64,000 bases of DNA from Acidimicrobiales bacterium (lineage in GTDB: Bacteria; Actinomycetota; Acidimicrobiia; Acidimicrobiales; Aldehydirespiratoraceae): positions 620,001 through 684,000 of the forward strand of contig JAQWMR010000016.1 of the NCBI GenBank assembly GCA_029246685.1, given 5' to 3'. Of this stretch, positions 17,673-27,302 are shown in pieces (position 1 is the stretch's first letter; each line of letters starts with the position of its first letter). Made by a program: the position numbers and the translations under genes. The notes beneath the pieces were generated by a model. It worked only from the letters and a program-made list of their open reading frames with translations, had not been told where the DNA came from and did not search any database.

Positions 17673-18077
17673 TCACCAGACGAAGCACAGGATTTCGCCG
17701 CCCATGCGGTTCTTCCGTGCTTCGCGGTCGGACATCAGGCCCTTGTTGGTGGACACCACAGCAACGCCGAGGCCACCCTGAACACGGGGGATCTCGTCGC
17801 GCTTCTTGTAGATACGCAGACCAGGCTTGCTGACCCGCGTCAGACCGGAGATGACGCGAGCCCGTTCGGGGCTGTACTTCATCTCGATCGTCAGGGTCTT
17901 GCCCGGCTTGTCGCCGTTGTCCTCCTCGGAGAACCCGGTGATGTAGCCCTCCTCGGCAAGCAGGCCCGCAAGGGCGAGCTTCTGACGGGAGGATGGCATG
18001 CGCACGTCGTCGTGCATCGCAACGTTGGCGTTGCGGATGCGGGTGAGCATGTCGGAAATGGGGTCTGTCATTGTCAT
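17673..18077 (-). CDS. rpsH: 30S ribosomal protein S8
   Basis: A 134-aa central-domain 16S rRNA-binding protein. The N-terminal block is TDPISDMLTRIRNANVA and the C-terminal block is GLGVAVVSTNKGLMSDREAR followed by GGEILCFVW. ATG at 18077; 15 bases after rpsN. Confidence 0.98.
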   Translation of the reverse strand: MTMTDPISDMLTRIRNANVAMHDDVRMPSSRQKLALAGLLAEEGYITGFSEEDNGDKPGKTLTIEMKYSPERARVISGLTRVSKPGLRIYKKRDEIPRVQGGLGVAVVSTNKGLMSDREARKNRMGGEILCFVW

Positions 18078-18092
18078 CGCTGAGTCACCTCC

Positions 18093-18278
18093 CTACCAAC
18101 TGGCCTTCTTCACACCGGGCAACTCGCCCGCGTGTGCCATCTCTCGCAAGCAGACTCGGCAGAGGCCGAACTTGCGGTAAACCGAACGGGGCCGGCCACA
18201 ACGGCGGCACCGGGTGTAGGAGCGCACCTTGAACTTCGGTGTGCGCTGCTGCTTTTCGCGGAGTGCTTTCTTCGCCAT
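18093..18278 (-). CDS. rpsN: 30S ribosomal protein S14, type Z (zinc-binding)
   Basis: A 61-aa short S14 with a zinc ribbon: Cys24, Cys27, Cys40 and Cys43 (two CxxC pairs in [20 protein letters not shown]). The end [10 protein letters not shown] is canonical. The short type Z form is the one normally encoded in the spc operon. Confidence 0.97.
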   Translation of the reverse strand: MAKKALREKQQRTPKFKVRSYTRCRRCGRPRSVYRKFGLCRVCLREMAHAGELPGVKKASW

Positions 18279-18281
18279 GGG

Positions 18282-18848
18282 TCACTGCCCCTCGCGTCGG
18301 AACGGGAAGTCGAACGCAGCCAGGAGAGCCCGGCCGTGGTCGTTCGACGTCGCCGTAGTGACGATCGTGATGTCCATGCCCCGAGTTGTATCGACATTGT
18401 CGTAGTCGATCTCGGGGAACATGAGCTGTTCGGTGACCCCGAAGGTGTAGTTGCCGTTGCCGTCAAACGACCTCGGCGACAACCCTCGGAAGTCGCGGAT
18501 TCGGGGGATCGCCAACGAGATGAGGCGATCCAGGAACTCGTACATGCGGTCGCCCCGGAGGGTGACCTTGCAGCCAATGGCCTGGCCTTCGCGAAGCTTG
18601 AACGTCGCGAGGCTGTTCTTGGCCCGGGTGATGACCGGCTTCTGGCCGGCGATGGTCTCCATGTCGGAGAGGGCGCCCTCGATCAGCTTGGCCGAACCGG
18701 CGGCCTCGCCCACGCCCATGTTGAGGACGATCTTCTCGATCCTCGGAACCATCATCACGTTGGGGAGCTCGAGCTCGGCCTGCAGGGCCGCCTTGATCTC
18801 GTCGTTGTATGCCGCGCGTAGTCGCGGCTGGTAGGTCGTGGTGCTCAC
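18282..18848 (-). CDS. rplE: 50S ribosomal protein L5
   Basis: A 188-aa 5S rRNA and P-tRNA contacting protein: [39 protein letters not shown] and [13 protein letters not shown] at the end. Start overlaps the rplX stop (ATGA). Confidence 0.98.
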   Translation of the reverse strand: MSTTTYQPRLRAAYNDEIKAALQAELELPNVMMVPRIEKIVLNMGVGEAAGSAKLIEGALSDMETIAGQKPVITRAKNSLATFKLREGQAIGCKVTLRGDRMYEFLDRLISLAIPRIRDFRGLSPRSFDGNGNYTFGVTEQLMFPEIDYDNVDTTRGMDITIVTTATSNDHGRALLAAFDFPFRREGQ

Positions 18849-19168
18849 AGCTCCGCTCCCGTTCGCTTGCAGACGCGCACCTTGGTGCCGTCCTCGAGGA
18901 ATTTGAAGCCGACGCGGGTCGCCTTGCCGTCCGACGGGCTCACGACGGCCACGTTGGACACGTCCATCGGCATCGGCAGATCGATGATGCCACCCTGCTG
19001 ATCCTGACGGGTCGGGGCCTGGTGCTTCTTGGCGATGTTGATCCCGTCGACGACGACCTTGCCCTTTTCGGGGATTGCCTTCTCGACGACGCCCTCAGCG
19101 CCCTTGTCCTTACCGGACAGCACGACCACGCGGTCGCCCTTGATGATCTTCATGCTCTTCGTAGACAT
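18845..19168 (-). CDS. rplX: 50S ribosomal protein L24
   Basis: A 107-aa assembly-initiating protein with KOW motif [20 protein letters not shown] followed by [12 protein letters not shown] and [20 protein letters not shown]. An internal Met6 is a possible alternative start. Two bases after rplN. Confidence 0.97.
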   Translation of the reverse strand: MSTKSMKIIKGDRVVVLSGKDKGAEGVVEKAIPEKGKVVVDGINIAKKHQAPTRQDQQGGIIDLPMPMDVSNVAVVSPSDGKATRVGFKFLEDGTKVRVCKRTGAEL

Positions 19169-19170
19169 GT

Positions 19171-19539
19171 TCAGAGAACCTCCGGCGCCAACGACACGAT
19201 GCGCATGAACTGCTTGTCGCGCAGTTCACGACCCACCGGACCGAAGATGCGGGTGCCACGCGGCTGGCGCTGATCGTTGATCAGCACAGCAGCGTTCTCG
19301 TCGAAGCGGATGTAGCTGCCATCCGGACGACGCTTTTCCTTCTTGACGCGGACGACGACGCACTTGACGACTTCGCCCTTCTTGACCTGAGCGCCCGGGA
19401 TCGCATCCTTGACCGTCGCGACGAAGATGTCGCCGATCGAGGCGTAGCGACGCTTCGAACCGCCGAGGACCTTGATGCACAAGACCTCCTTGGCGCCCGA
19501 GTTGTCGGCGACCCGCAAGCGGGATTCCTGCTGGATCAC
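19171..19539 (-). CDS. rplN: 50S ribosomal protein L14
   Basis: A 122-aa intersubunit-bridge protein of normal length: [39 protein letters not shown] and [20 protein letters not shown]. Start overlaps the rpsQ stop (ATGA). Confidence 0.99.
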   Translation of the reverse strand: MIQQESRLRVADNSGAKEVLCIKVLGGSKRRYASIGDIFVATVKDAIPGAQVKKGEVVKCVVVRVKKEKRRPDGSYIRFDENAAVLINDQRQPRGTRIFGPVGRELRDKQFMRIVSLAPEVL

Positions 19540-19814
19540 TTGGCACGCTCCAGAACTTCAACGAGACGCCAGCGCTTGTTCTTCGACAGCGGTCGCGTCT
19601 CCTGCACCCGCACGCGGTCGCCCACGTTCAGGGTGTTCTCCTCGTCGTGGACGTGGAGCTTCTTGTTGCGCTGCACCGTCTTGGCGTAGCGGCGGTGACG
19701 GACACGATCGACCGTCTCGACGACCGCGGTCTTGTTCATTGCGTTCGACACGACCAGACCCTCACGGACCTTGCGGGCGTTCTCGCGAACGTCGGTATCA
19801 GTTACCTCAGCCAT
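19536..19814 (-). CDS. rpsQ: 30S ribosomal protein S17
   Basis: A 92-aa OB-fold protein: [40 protein letters not shown] and [20 protein letters not shown]. Start ATG 19814 overlaps the end of rpmC by 8 bases; the frame open to 19859 is within rpmC. Confidence 0.97.
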   Translation of the reverse strand: MAEVTDTDVRENARKVREGLVVSNAMNKTAVVETVDRVRHRRYAKTVQRNKKLHVHDEENTLNVGDRVRVQETRPLSKNKRWRLVEVLERAK

Positions 19815-20034
19815 TGTCGGCCTCCTCCAGCGCCTCTGCGTCAGAGATCTCACGAGCACGAAGCTCGGTGAGGACGCGGGCGATGTCCTTCTTCAGGGCC
19901 GTCATGGCCGTTGAGTTCTCGAGCTGACCGGTCGCGAACTGGAAGCGCAGGTTGAACAGCTCTTCCTTGTGGTCGGCCAGCTTCTCGATGAGGTCGGTGT
20001 CGCCGAGATCGGCGAGCGCCTTTGCCTTCGCCAT
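19807..20034 (-). CDS. rpmC: 50S ribosomal protein L29
   Basis: A 75-aa helical-hairpin protein at the tunnel exit: [43 protein letters not shown] overlaps the rplP stop (TAATG). Confidence 0.97.
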   Translation of the reverse strand: MAKAKALADLGDTDLIEKLADHKEELFNLRFQFATGQLENSTAMTALKKDIARVLTELRAREISDAEALEEADNG

Positions 20035-20450
20035 TAGAAGCCCTCCTCACGGCTCACGAAACGTGCCTTGATGGGCAGCTTCTGGATCGCACGGTCGATC
20101 GCGGCACGGGCCACGTCTTCCTCGTGGTACGAGAGTTCGTAGAGGATGCGACCGGGCTTGACGACGGCGACCCAGCTCTCGGGGTTGCCTTTGCCGGAAC
20201 CCATACGGGTCTCGGCGGGCTTCTGTGTGACCGGCTTGTCGGGGAAGACGTTGTTCCACACCTTGCCGCCACGCTTGATGTGACGGGTCATGGCGATACG
20301 ACCGGCTTCGATCTGACGAGCGGTGATCCATCCGGGCTCGAGGGCCTGGATGCCGTAGTCGCCAAAGGTGACTTCGGTGGCGCCCTTTGCGACGCCCTTG
20401 GTGCGTCCCCGGTGTTGCTTGCGGTGCTTGACCTTTTTCGGCATCAACAT
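20034..20450 (-). CDS. rplP: 50S ribosomal protein L16
   Basis: A 138-aa peptidyl-transferase-region protein: [19 protein letters not shown], then [20 protein letters not shown] and [20 protein letters not shown]. Normal length; ten bases after rpsC. Confidence 0.98.
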   Translation of the reverse strand: MLMPKKVKHRKQHRGRTKGVAKGATEVTFGDYGIQALEPGWITARQIEAGRIAMTRHIKRGGKVWNNVFPDKPVTQKPAETRMGSGKGNPESWVAVVKPGRILYELSYHEEDVARAAIDRAIQKLPIKARFVSREEGF

Positions 20451-20460
20451 GACAACAACC

Positions 20461-21384
20461 TCAGTCGTTCGCCCGGAAGTGCGGCGTCTCGCTCTGCTCG
20501 CGAATGGACGCCTCGATGGCGTCCTCTTCGTCGAGGAGCTTCTCGAACTCGGGATCGGCTTCCTTCACGAGGGCAGCCGGCTCTTCCTCGGCCTCTTCCT
20601 CGGCCTCGGGGGCTTCCTCGGTCTCGGGCGTGGCGACCTTCTTGCGGGCCGCGGCCGAGGACGACACGATCTTGCGAGGCTTCGCTTGACCGCTGGTCTC
20701 ACCCGCAGCCATGGCGGCTTCGAGCGTGGCCTTGTCGTCACTTGTGGTCTTGTAGGGAAGGATATCGCCCTTGTAGAGCCACACCTTCACACCGATTCGA
20801 CCGTAGGTGGTCTTCGCCTCACGGAATCCGTAGTCCACGTCGGCGCGCAGGGTGTGCAGCGGGACACGACCTTCGCGGTACCACTCGGTGCGGGCCATCT
20901 CCGAACCACCGAGGCGGCCCGAGCACTGGACCCGGATGCCGAGGGCACCGGCCTTCTGGGCGTTCTGCACCGCGCGCTTCATGGCACGACGGAACGCGAC
21001 ACGACCAGCGAGCTGGTCGGCGACGCCCTGGGCGATCAGCGCAGCGTCGAGCTCCGGCTGCTTGATCTCCTGGATGTTGAGCTGAACCTTGGCGTTGCCG
21101 GTGATCGAGGTGAGCCCGGCGCGGAGGCGATCGGCCTCTGAACCACGACGGCCGATCACGATGCCCGGACGGGCGGTGTGAACGTCGACGCGAAGACGAT
21201 CGCGGGTGCGCTCGACCTCAACGCGGCTGATCGCGGCGTGCGGCAGCTCGGTCATCAGGAAATCGCGGATCTGCCAATCCTCGATGACGTTGTCGGCGTA
21301 CTCCTCACGGTCGGCGAACCAGCGGCTCTTCCATTCCGTGGTGATGCCCAGGCGGAACCCGTACGGGTTGACCTTCTGTCCCAT
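20461..21384 (-). CDS. rpsC: 30S ribosomal protein S3 with acidic C-terminal tail
   Basis: A 307-aa protein; S3 is normally 210-280. Residues 1-210 are the conserved core: [20 protein letters not shown], the KH-domain loop [15 protein letters not shown] and LADQLAGR-type helix, ending [13 protein letters not shown]. The remaining roughly 95 residues are low-complexity and very acidic (runs of EAEEEAEEE). Start overlaps the rplV stop (TGATG). The tail should be disordered; similar acidic tails occur on L22, L10 and NusG here. Confidence 0.97.
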   Translation of the reverse strand: MGQKVNPYGFRLGITTEWKSRWFADREEYADNVIEDWQIRDFLMTELPHAAISRVEVERTRDRLRVDVHTARPGIVIGRRGSEADRLRAGLTSITGNAKVQLNIQEIKQPELDAALIAQGVADQLAGRVAFRRAMKRAVQNAQKAGALGIRVQCSGRLGGSEMARTEWYREGRVPLHTLRADVDYGFREAKTTYGRIGVKVWLYKGDILPYKTTSDDKATLEAAMAAGETSGQAKPRKIVSSSAAARKKVATPETEEAPEAEEEAEEEPAALVKEADPEFEKLLDEEDAIEASIREQSETPHFRAND

Positions 21385-22286
21385 CAGTCGTCTCCCCCAG
21401 CATCGCCGGAATCTTCTTCATCGGACGAGGCAGACGAACCCGCCTCGGTGAAGCCGGCGGCTTCGGCAGCGTCGGAGGTGGCGAACCACACTTCCGGCAC
21501 GGTCTGCTCGTACCAACGGCCTCCCGGCGCGTGGTACTTCATCGAGTCGGCGTTGCCCTTGATCGGGTAACCCTCGGGCTGTTCCTGCGCATCCTCGAGC
21601 GGCGCGTGGCTCAGCGGACCGAACGGCGACTCATCGTCGGCATCGACGTCGCCATCCTTATCGGAGTCGGCGACCTCGGCGTCGTAGTCAGCATCCTCGC
21701 CGGCATTCGCCGGATCCGCGGACATCGCTGCCTCGGTGGCTGCGACCACGTCGGAAGCCTGCTTCTCGACCGAGGGTTCTTCGTCGTGATCATGGTCGTG
21801 GTCGTGCTCGGCCTCGTCGCGGGCCCGGCTCTGGGCAACGCGCTGACGGCGAGCCTCGGCGGCGTTGCTCGTGGTCGAGCGGCCGGCGTTGGCCTCGCGC
21901 TCACGCAGCATCTCGAGCTGCTCGTCGGAGAAGCGCGACACGATCACGGTGATGTGGCAGGTGCGCTTGCGAATACGGGTGGCGCGGCCGCGTGCACGGG
22001 GGCGCCAGCGCTTGAGCGTGGGGCCTTCGTCGGCGTAGCAGGCGGAGACGAACAGCTCTTCGGCGAGCTGGCCGTCGTTGTGCTCCGCGTTGGCGACGGC
22101 CGAGTCCAGAACTTTGCCAATCTCTTCGCTGATACCGCGCTCGCTGAACGCGAGGATCTCCGACGCCTCGGCGTAGGACTTGTTGCGGATCAGATTGAGA
22201 ATCTCACGAGCCTTGTAGGCCGACGTGCGAACGTGCGATGCCCGTGCCCGGGTGCCCGGACGCTCGTTGGTCTTCGGACCACTCAT
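21384..22286 (-). CDS. rplV: 50S ribosomal protein L22 fused to an acidic/His linker and a C-terminal module
   Basis: A 300-aa protein against about 115-130 for L22. Residues 1-120 are L22: [38 protein letters not shown] and [20 protein letters not shown]. Residues 121-229 are a charged linker with an HDHDHDHD run and many Asp/Glu. Residues 230-272 form a compact module, [20 protein letters not shown] then [17 protein letters not shown], which resembles the small 'KGN...YH.PG...Y' modules of actinobacterial secreted and DNA-handling proteins that I recall being called sunset domains. The resemblance is by eye. Start overlaps the rpsS stop (ATGA). One reading frame covers all three parts, so this is not an assembly join of separate genes. 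Confidence 0.93.
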   Translation of the reverse strand: MSGPKTNERPGTRARASHVRTSAYKAREILNLIRNKSYAEASEILAFSERGISEEIGKVLDSAVANAEHNDGQLAEELFVSACYADEGPTLKRWRPRARGRATRIRKRTCHITVIVSRFSDEQLEMLREREANAGRSTTSNAAEARRQRVAQSRARDEAEHDHDHDHDEEPSVEKQASDVVAATEAAMSADPANAGEDADYDAEVADSDKDGDVDADDESPFGPLSHAPLEDAQEQPEGYPIKGNADSMKYHAPGGRWYEQTVPEVWFATSDAAEAAGFTEAGSSASSDEEDSGDAGGDD

Positions 22287-22561
22287 CGGCGGACTCCTCG
22301 CTCCTGGCCCGCGTGGAACTTGAAGGTGCGGGTGGGCGCGAACTCGCCGAGCTTGTGGCCGACCATCGACTCGGTGACGTACACCGGGACGTGCTTGCGA
22401 CCGTCGTGAACGGCCAGGGTGTGGCCGATCATGTCGGGGATGATGGTCGAGCGACGAGACCAGGTCTTGATGACCTTCTTCTCGCCCGATTCGTTGAGCA
22501 CATCCACCTTCTTGAGAAGGTGGTCGTCGACGAACGGACCCTTTTTGAGGCTGCGCGGCAT
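22283..22561 (-). CDS. rpsS: 30S ribosomal protein S19
   Basis: A 92-aa head protein: [40 protein letters not shown] and [15 protein letters not shown]. Start ATG 22561; five bases after rplB. Confidence 0.97.
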   Translation of the reverse strand: MPRSLKKGPFVDDHLLKKVDVLNESGEKKVIKTWSRRSTIIPDMIGHTLAVHDGRKHVPVYVTESMVGHKLGEFAPTRTFKFHAGQERGVRR

Positions 22562-22566
22562 TGTGG

Positions 22567-23403
22567 TTACCTCCGCGAACCGCGCGTCCGGCGACGGCGC
22601 ACGATCAGCTTGTCGGATTCTTGGTTGCTCTTGCGGGTGCGGCCCTCGGGCTTGCCCCACGGGGACACGGGATGGCGGCCGCCGGACGTCTTGCCCTCGC
22701 CACCACCATGCGGGTGATCGACCGGGTTCATGGCCACACCACGGGTCTGCGGGCGCTTGCCCTTCCAGCGGTTGCGGCCGGCCTTGCCGATCTTGATGAG
22801 TTCGTGCTGACTGTTGCCGACCTCGCCGATGGAGGCACGGCAATCGATCGGCACTCGGCGCATCTCCGTGCTGGGGAGGCGCAGGGTGGCGAAGTCGCCC
22901 TCCTTGGCGACCAGCTGGATGGCAGCACCGGCGGAGCGGCCGAGCTGAGCGCCGGCGCCGGCCTTCAGCTCCACGTTGTGGAGCACGGTACCAACCGGAA
23001 TGAAGCGCAGCGGAAGGGCGTTGCCGGGGCGAATCTCTGCGCCTTGACCGGAGGCCAGCTTGTCGCCGACCTGCAGCTCGCGAGGAGCGATGATGTAGCG
23101 CTTTTCGCCGTCGTGGTAATGCAGCAGCGCGATGTTGCACGTGCGGTTCGGGTCGTACTCGATCGTCGCGACCGTGGCCGGAACGCCGTCCTTCTTGCGG
23201 AGGAAGTCGATCTGGCGGTACTTCTGCTTGTGGCCACCACCACGGTGACGGCTGGTCTTGCGGCCGTGGTTGTTGCGGCCACCGGACTTGGTCTCGCCCT
23301 TGGTCAGGCTCTTCTCAGGCGAGGTCGCGGTGATCTCGGAGAAGTCGGACGACGTCTGGAAACGACGCCCGGGGCTCGACGGCTTGCGCTTGCGAATAGC
23401 CAT
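22567..23403 (-). CDS. rplB: 50S ribosomal protein L2
   Basis: A 278-aa protein needed for subunit association and peptidyl transfer. Landmarks are [20 protein letters not shown] and the catalytic-region motif [19 protein letters not shown] with the conserved His. ATG 23403; the frame open to 23913 is within rplD. Confidence 0.98.
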   Translation of the reverse strand: MAIRKRKPSSPGRRFQTSSDFSEITATSPEKSLTKGETKSGGRNNHGRKTSRHRGGGHKQKYRQIDFLRKKDGVPATVATIEYDPNRTCNIALLHYHDGEKRYIIAPRELQVGDKLASGQGAEIRPGNALPLRFIPVGTVLHNVELKAGAGAQLGRSAGAAIQLVAKEGDFATLRLPSTEMRRVPIDCRASIGEVGNSQHELIKIGKAGRNRWKGKRPQTRGVAMNPVDHPHGGGEGKTSGGRHPVSPWGKPEGRTRKSNQESDKLIVRRRRTRGSRR

Positions 23404-23405
23404 GC

Positions 23406-23696
23406 TTATGCCTCGAACAGATCGATCGAGTTGCCCTCGGCGAGGGTGACGAGGGCACGCTTCTGACCGGACCGCTGGCCGAAGCCACCAGTGCGTCGGT
23501 TCCGCTTGCGCTTGCCCTTGCGGTTGAGGGTGTTCACCTTGAGAACCGACACGTCGAAGATCTCTTCGATGGCGTCGCGGATCTCCGGCTTCGAGGCGCT
23601 CGGCGCCACGACGAAGGTGTAGACGTTCTCCTCGAGCAGCCCGTACGACTTCTCGGAGACGACCGGACGGATGATGACGTCGCGATGATCCTTCAC
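23406..23696 (-). CDS. rplW: 50S ribosomal protein L23
   Basis: A 96-aa tunnel-exit protein that docks SRP and trigger factor: [20 protein letters not shown] and [20 protein letters not shown]. Start overlaps the rplD stop (ATGA). Confidence 0.98.
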   Translation of the reverse strand: MKDHRDVIIRPVVSEKSYGLLEENVYTFVVAPSASKPEIRDAIEEIFDVSVLKVNTLNRKGKRKRNRRTGGFGQRSGQKRALVTLAEGNSIDLFEA

Positions 23697-24352
23697 TGTT
23701 CCTCCCCGCTCTCTTCGGTAGCCGATCCGGCCGAGTCGACGGGGGCTGCACCCGGCAGAGTCGCTTCGGTGAAGACGACGACGTCGCTGTCGAGTACGTC
23801 GTAGGTGTTGAGCTCACCGGCGCGCATGCAGTGCACGTTGGTGAGGTTGCGGAAGCTCTTGTAGGCGCCCTCGTCGGCGTCGCCGAGCACCAGGAGGACC
23901 TTGCCCTCGGCACCGATGGCGGACAGCGCAGCCACGGCGTCCTTGGTCTTCGGGGTCTCGAAGCTCCAGGAATCGACCACGATGACGTTGCCGTCGCTGG
24001 CCCGGTCGGAGAGTGCGCTGCGCAGGGCGAGCTTCACCATCTTCTTCGGCGTCTTCTGGCTGTAGTCGCGGGGCTTGGGGCCGTGGGCGATGCCGCCACC
24101 ACGCCAGATCGGCGAGTTGGAGGACCCGGCACGGGCACGGCCGGTGCCCTTCTGGCGCCACGGCTTGGCCCCGCCACCGCGAACCTCACGACGGGTCTTG
24201 GTGGAGTGGGTACCGGCGCGCTTGGCCGCAAGTTGCGCGGTGACGACCTGGTGCATCACGGGGATGTTGGGCTCGATGCCGAACACCTCATCGACCAGTT
24301 CGGCCTTGCCGGCATCGCCGCCGGACTGGGTCTTCATGGTGACAGACGCCAT
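23693..24352 (-). CDS. rplD: 50S ribosomal protein L4
   Basis: A 219-aa protein with the tunnel-lining loop [20 protein letters not shown] and [21 protein letters not shown] short Ser/Glu-rich tail is added at the C-terminus. In E. coli L4 represses its own S10 operon by binding the leader; whether that holds here is unknown. One base separates it from rplC. Confidence 0.98.
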   Translation of the reverse strand: MASVTMKTQSGGDAGKAELVDEVFGIEPNIPVMHQVVTAQLAAKRAGTHSTKTRREVRGGGAKPWRQKGTGRARAGSSNSPIWRGGGIAHGPKPRDYSQKTPKKMVKLALRSALSDRASDGNVIVVDSWSFETPKTKDAVAALSAIGAEGKVLLVLGDADEGAYKSFRNLTNVHCMRAGELNTYDVLDSDVVVFTEATLPGAAPVDSAGSATEESGEEQ

Positions 24353-24353
24353 T

Positions 24354-24992
24354 TCAGGAACCCTTCACTGCGTCGCGGATGACCACGGTGGCGCCGCGAG
24401 GACCGGGGACAGAACCCCGTACCAGCAGCACCTCGGCCTCGGGATCGCTCTTGACGACCTCGAGGTTCAGCGTGGTGACCTTCTCGTTGCCCATACGGCC
24501 CGGCATCTTCTTGCCCCGGAACACGCGGCTCGGGGTCGCGCACTGGCCGATCGCTCCGGGCTTGCGATGGTTCTTGTGAGCACCGTGCGATGCCGAGGCG
24601 CCGCCGAAGCCGTGACGCTTCATGGCGCCGGCGAAGCCCTTGCCCTTCGAAACTGCAGTGACATCGACCCGCTCGCCCTGCTCGAGGACGTCGACGGCGA
24701 GCTCCTGGCCCACGGTGAACTCCGACACGTCGTCGAGGCGGAGCTCGACGAGCTTGCGTCCGGCATCGACGCCGGACTTTTCGAAGTGTCCGGCCTCGGG
24801 CCGGTTGAGCTTACCCGCATCCTTCACGCCGAGCGTGACCTGGATCGCGGAGTAGCCGTCGCTCTCGGGTGTCTTGACCTGCACGACACGGCATGCCGAC
24901 ACGCGCAGCACGGTGACCGGGACGACACGGTTCTCCTCGTCCCAAACCTGCGTCATGCCGACCTTCTCGCCGACGATCGCCTTGGTGGCCAT
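24354..24992 (-). CDS. rplC: 50S ribosomal protein L3
   Basis: A 212-aa protein: [40 protein letters not shown] and [20 protein letters not shown], which holds the Gln methylated in many bacteria. ATG 24992 is the family start; the open frame to 25070 is leader. Here rplC is first in its block, because rpsJ has been moved 6.7 kb upstream next to tuf. Confidence 0.98.
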   Translation of the reverse strand: MATKAIVGEKVGMTQVWDEENRVVPVTVLRVSACRVVQVKTPESDGYSAIQVTLGVKDAGKLNRPEAGHFEKSGVDAGRKLVELRLDDVSEFTVGQELAVDVLEQGERVDVTAVSKGKGFAGAMKRHGFGGASASHGAHKNHRKPGAIGQCATPSRVFRGKKMPGRMGNEKVTTLNLEVVKSDPEAEVLLVRGSVPGPRGATVVIRDAVKGS

Positions 24993-25272
24993 GATTGAAT
25001 CCTCATCGTTGGCACCGACGGAGATCGGTGCGCTCAGTTGCAACGGCGGACCGGTGCGGTGTTCACGCAAACGCTCCGCTCGGGAGACCCGGCGGAGCGT
25101 TCATTCGGTTTTGCGGTTTGGTTCCCGGAGGCCTTCACCGACATCGATTCGTGTGCCTCGCGCCGACCCAAGGGTCAACGCACCGCACAAGGTGACGAGG
25201 CTAGCGGCCGGATTGCCATGTACCAACCGGCATCCACGGGTCTTTCGCGGTGCCGAAGTAGCGTCCGATTCG
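24993..25272 (-). promoter_or_regulatory. rplC leader region with a large hairpin
   Basis: This 280-bp gap should hold the promoter of the rplC-led operon. A strong hairpin lies at 25070-25101: AACGCTCCGC / GCGGAGCGTT, one bulged base, then CGGG / CCCG around an AGA loop. A minus-strand TTGACC (25178-25173) could be a -35 box, but no good -10 lies 16-19 nt below it. The hairpin could be an attenuator or an r-protein binding site. Confidence 0.45.
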
Positions 25273-26415
25273 ATGGAGACCGAGGGTGAGTCAAGTACTG
25301 AAACCAGTGCTAAGAGCACCTGGTTGAGCGCAGCAGACGTCCCAACGTGGGTCGTCAAGGCGATCGGGCTCTTCTGGCTCGGCTGTATCGTCGTCTATGT
25401 CGGCACCGGCATGGTGCGATCCCTGCGCTCGATGCTGATCGTCGTCCTGATCTCGCTCTTCCTCAGCTTCGCGATCGAGCCCGCGGTGAACCGCCTTGAA
25501 CGAGCGGGCATCCGCCGCGGCGGCGGGGTCTGGATCGTCTATGTCCTCTTGCTCGTCGGGATCGCCGGCTTCTCCGCGGCGATCGGAACAGCCCTGGCCA
25601 CCCAGATCACCGACTTCGTCAATGACGCACCGCGCCTGATCGACGATGCCGAAGTGTGGCTACAGGAGAACATCGACGAAGACATCGACCTCACCGAACT
25701 CCGCGACGAATTCGTCGCAGATGGACGGGCGGCCGATCTCGCCGGACAGTTCGCCGACGACATCGTCAACCTCGGCGCCGCCCTGATCAACATCATCTTC
25801 CAGGCGTTCACGATCGCGCTGTTCACCTTCTACCTCGTCGCGGAAGGGCCCAAGCTGCGGCGCACGATCTGCTCATTCCTCAAACCGGAGCGCCAGGCGA
25901 TGGTGCTCGAGGTGTGGGACCTCGCCATCCAGAAGACCGGCGGCTACATCTACTCCCGGGGCATCCTCGCGTTCTTCTCGTTCGCTGCGCACTGGGTGGC
26001 GTTCGAGACCATGGATCTCCCGTTCCCGCTCCCGCTCGCGCTGTGGGTCGGCGTCATCTCGCAGTTCATCCCCGTGATCGGCACCTACTTCGCCGGGGCG
26101 CTACCGATCGTCATCGGGCTGCTCGACGATCCGAAGAAAGGCCTCATCGTCCTGATCGTCATCGTCGTCTACCAACAGGTCGAGAACTATCTCTTCGCGC
26201 CGAAGGTCACTGCGCAGACGATGGAGATCCACGTGGCCGTCGCCTTCGGCTCAGTGCTCGCCGGCGCCGCGCTGCTCGGCGTCGTCGGTGCTCTCCTTGC
26301 GCTTCCCTTCGCAGCGACGGCACAAGCATTCATCTCCGGCTACCGCCAACGCCACGACATCGAAGAGGAAGCGCTCGAGCGCAGCGCCCAACGTCGCGGT
26401 CGCGCCGGCGCGTGA
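25273..26415 (+). CDS. AI-2E/PerM-family membrane transporter
   Basis: A 380-aa polytopic protein of the UPF0118/AI-2 exporter-type family. It shows 7-8 membrane segments (for example IGLFWLGCIVVYVGTGMV, MLIVVLISLFLSFAIEPAV and WIVYVLLLVGIAGFSAAIG), a long periplasmic amphipathic stretch rich in Asp/Glu, and the family motifs LWVGVISQFIPVIGTYFAG and QQVENYLFAPKV. The C-terminus is charged. ATG 25273 is the first Met that keeps the polar N-terminus short; no clear SD is seen. It is divergent from rplC and coupled to the next small gene. Confidence 0.92.
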   Translation: METEGESSTETSAKSTWLSAADVPTWVVKAIGLFWLGCIVVYVGTGMVRSLRSMLIVVLISLFLSFAIEPAVNRLERAGIRRGGGVWIVYVLLLVGIAGFSAAIGTALATQITDFVNDAPRLIDDAEVWLQENIDEDIDLTELRDEFVADGRAADLAGQFADDIVNLGAALINIIFQAFTIALFTFYLVAEGPKLRRTICSFLKPERQAMVLEVWDLAIQKTGGYIYSRGILAFFSFAAHWVAFETMDLPFPLPLALWVGVISQFIPVIGTYFAGALPIVIGLLDDPKKGLIVLIVIVVYQQVENYLFAPKVTAQTMEIHVAVAFGSVLAGAALLGVVGALLALPFAATAQAFISGYRQRHDIEEEALERSAQRRGRAGA

Positions 26416-26591
26416 GTCCGGAACTCGAGTTCATCGACGCCACGACGGTTCGGATCGGCGACGCCGTCCTTCGCTACGACAACCTTGCCCAGACCGGGTG
26501 GGTCGAAGTCACGCGTGGGCCTGAGGAGCTCGGCGCCGGCTTCCGGCTACGCGATCACCTGATGGACTCGGTCGCAGCACTGCGCCACTGA
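26412..26591 (+). CDS. Small 59-aa protein coupled to the PerM-like transporter
   Basis: Starts at a GTG overlapping the transporter stop (GTGA). It encodes VSPELEFIDATTVRIGDAVL followed by RYDNLAQTGWVEVTR, a mainly beta-strand composition without signal peptide or membrane segment. I do not recognise it. The overlap argues for real coupled translation; absence of other support keeps confidence moderate. Confidence 0.55.
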   Translation: MSPELEFIDATTVRIGDAVLRYDNLAQTGWVEVTRGPEELGAGFRLRDHLMDSVAALRH

Positions 26592-26612
26592 GTCAGCGCA
26601 ACGCGCGAGCGC

Positions 26613-27302
26613 TCACGCGATGGTCGCGGCGTCGTCGACGAGTCGGCTGCGGCGCTCCTTCTCGGCTCGCAGGTTCGTCACGAACACCGCGGCTTCCGTG
26701 CGGCTGCTCATGTTGAGCTTGCGCAACAGGTTCGACACGTAGTTCTTGACCGTCTTCTCGGCGAGGTTCATCCGCTCGGCGATCTGCCGGTTGGTGAGAC
26801 CTTCGGAGAGATAGTCGAGCAGTCGACGTTCCTGCGGGCTCAGATCGTTGAGCATCGAAGCGTCACCGTCGTCGATTCGTCCGGTCCGAAGGCACTCCAG
26901 CAGCCGGCCGGTCAGCGTTGGGTCGATCAGCGAGCCGCCGTCGGCGACCACACGGATCGAGCGAACGAGTTCGGTTCCCGCAGTGCGCTTCAGGAGGAAG
27001 CCGGCGGCTTCGGCGCGAATGGCCGAGAGCAGGACGTCGTCATTCGAGTACGACGTGAGAATGAGGCAGGCCACCTGGGGGATGCGCTCCTTGACCCCAC
27101 GGCATACGTCGAGGCCGTCGCCGTCCGGGAGCATCAGGTCGACGAGCGCCACGTCGGGTCGGGTGGCCTCGATCTGGCGGAGACCCTCAGCAGCGGTTCC
27201 GGCCTCGCCGACGACCTCGATGCCGGTCTCCCGCTCGAGGACAGCCCGAAGGTCTTCTCGCACGAGTTCATGGTCGTCTAGGAGAACCACTCGAATCGTC
27301 AT
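26613..27302 (-). CDS. NarL/LuxR-family response regulator, DevR/DosR-like
   Basis: A 229-aa two-component regulator. The receiver domain has the acidic pair Asp9-Asp10, phospho-acceptor Asp55 (VALVDLMLPDGDG), LILTSYS and the Lys in GFLLKRTAG. The DNA-binding LuxR HTH is at about 145-205: LSPQERRLLDYLSEGLTNRQ and LAEKTVKNYVSNLLRKL. Both domains match the mycobacterial hypoxia regulator DevR/DosR closely by memory, including SEGLTN-QIA and AEKTVKNYVS. No histidine kinase is nearby, so it is an orphan here. An SD (AAAGGA) precedes the ATG by 6 nt. Confidence 0.92.
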   Translation of the reverse strand: MTIRVVLLDDHELVREDLRAVLERETGIEVVGEAGTAAEGLRQIEATRPDVALVDLMLPDGDGLDVCRGVKERIPQVACLILTSYSNDDVLLSAIRAEAAGFLLKRTAGTELVRSIRVVADGGSLIDPTLTGRLLECLRTGRIDDGDASMLNDLSPQERRLLDYLSEGLTNRQIAERMNLAEKTVKNYVSNLLRKLNMSSRTEAAVFVTNLRAEKERRSRLVDDAATIA

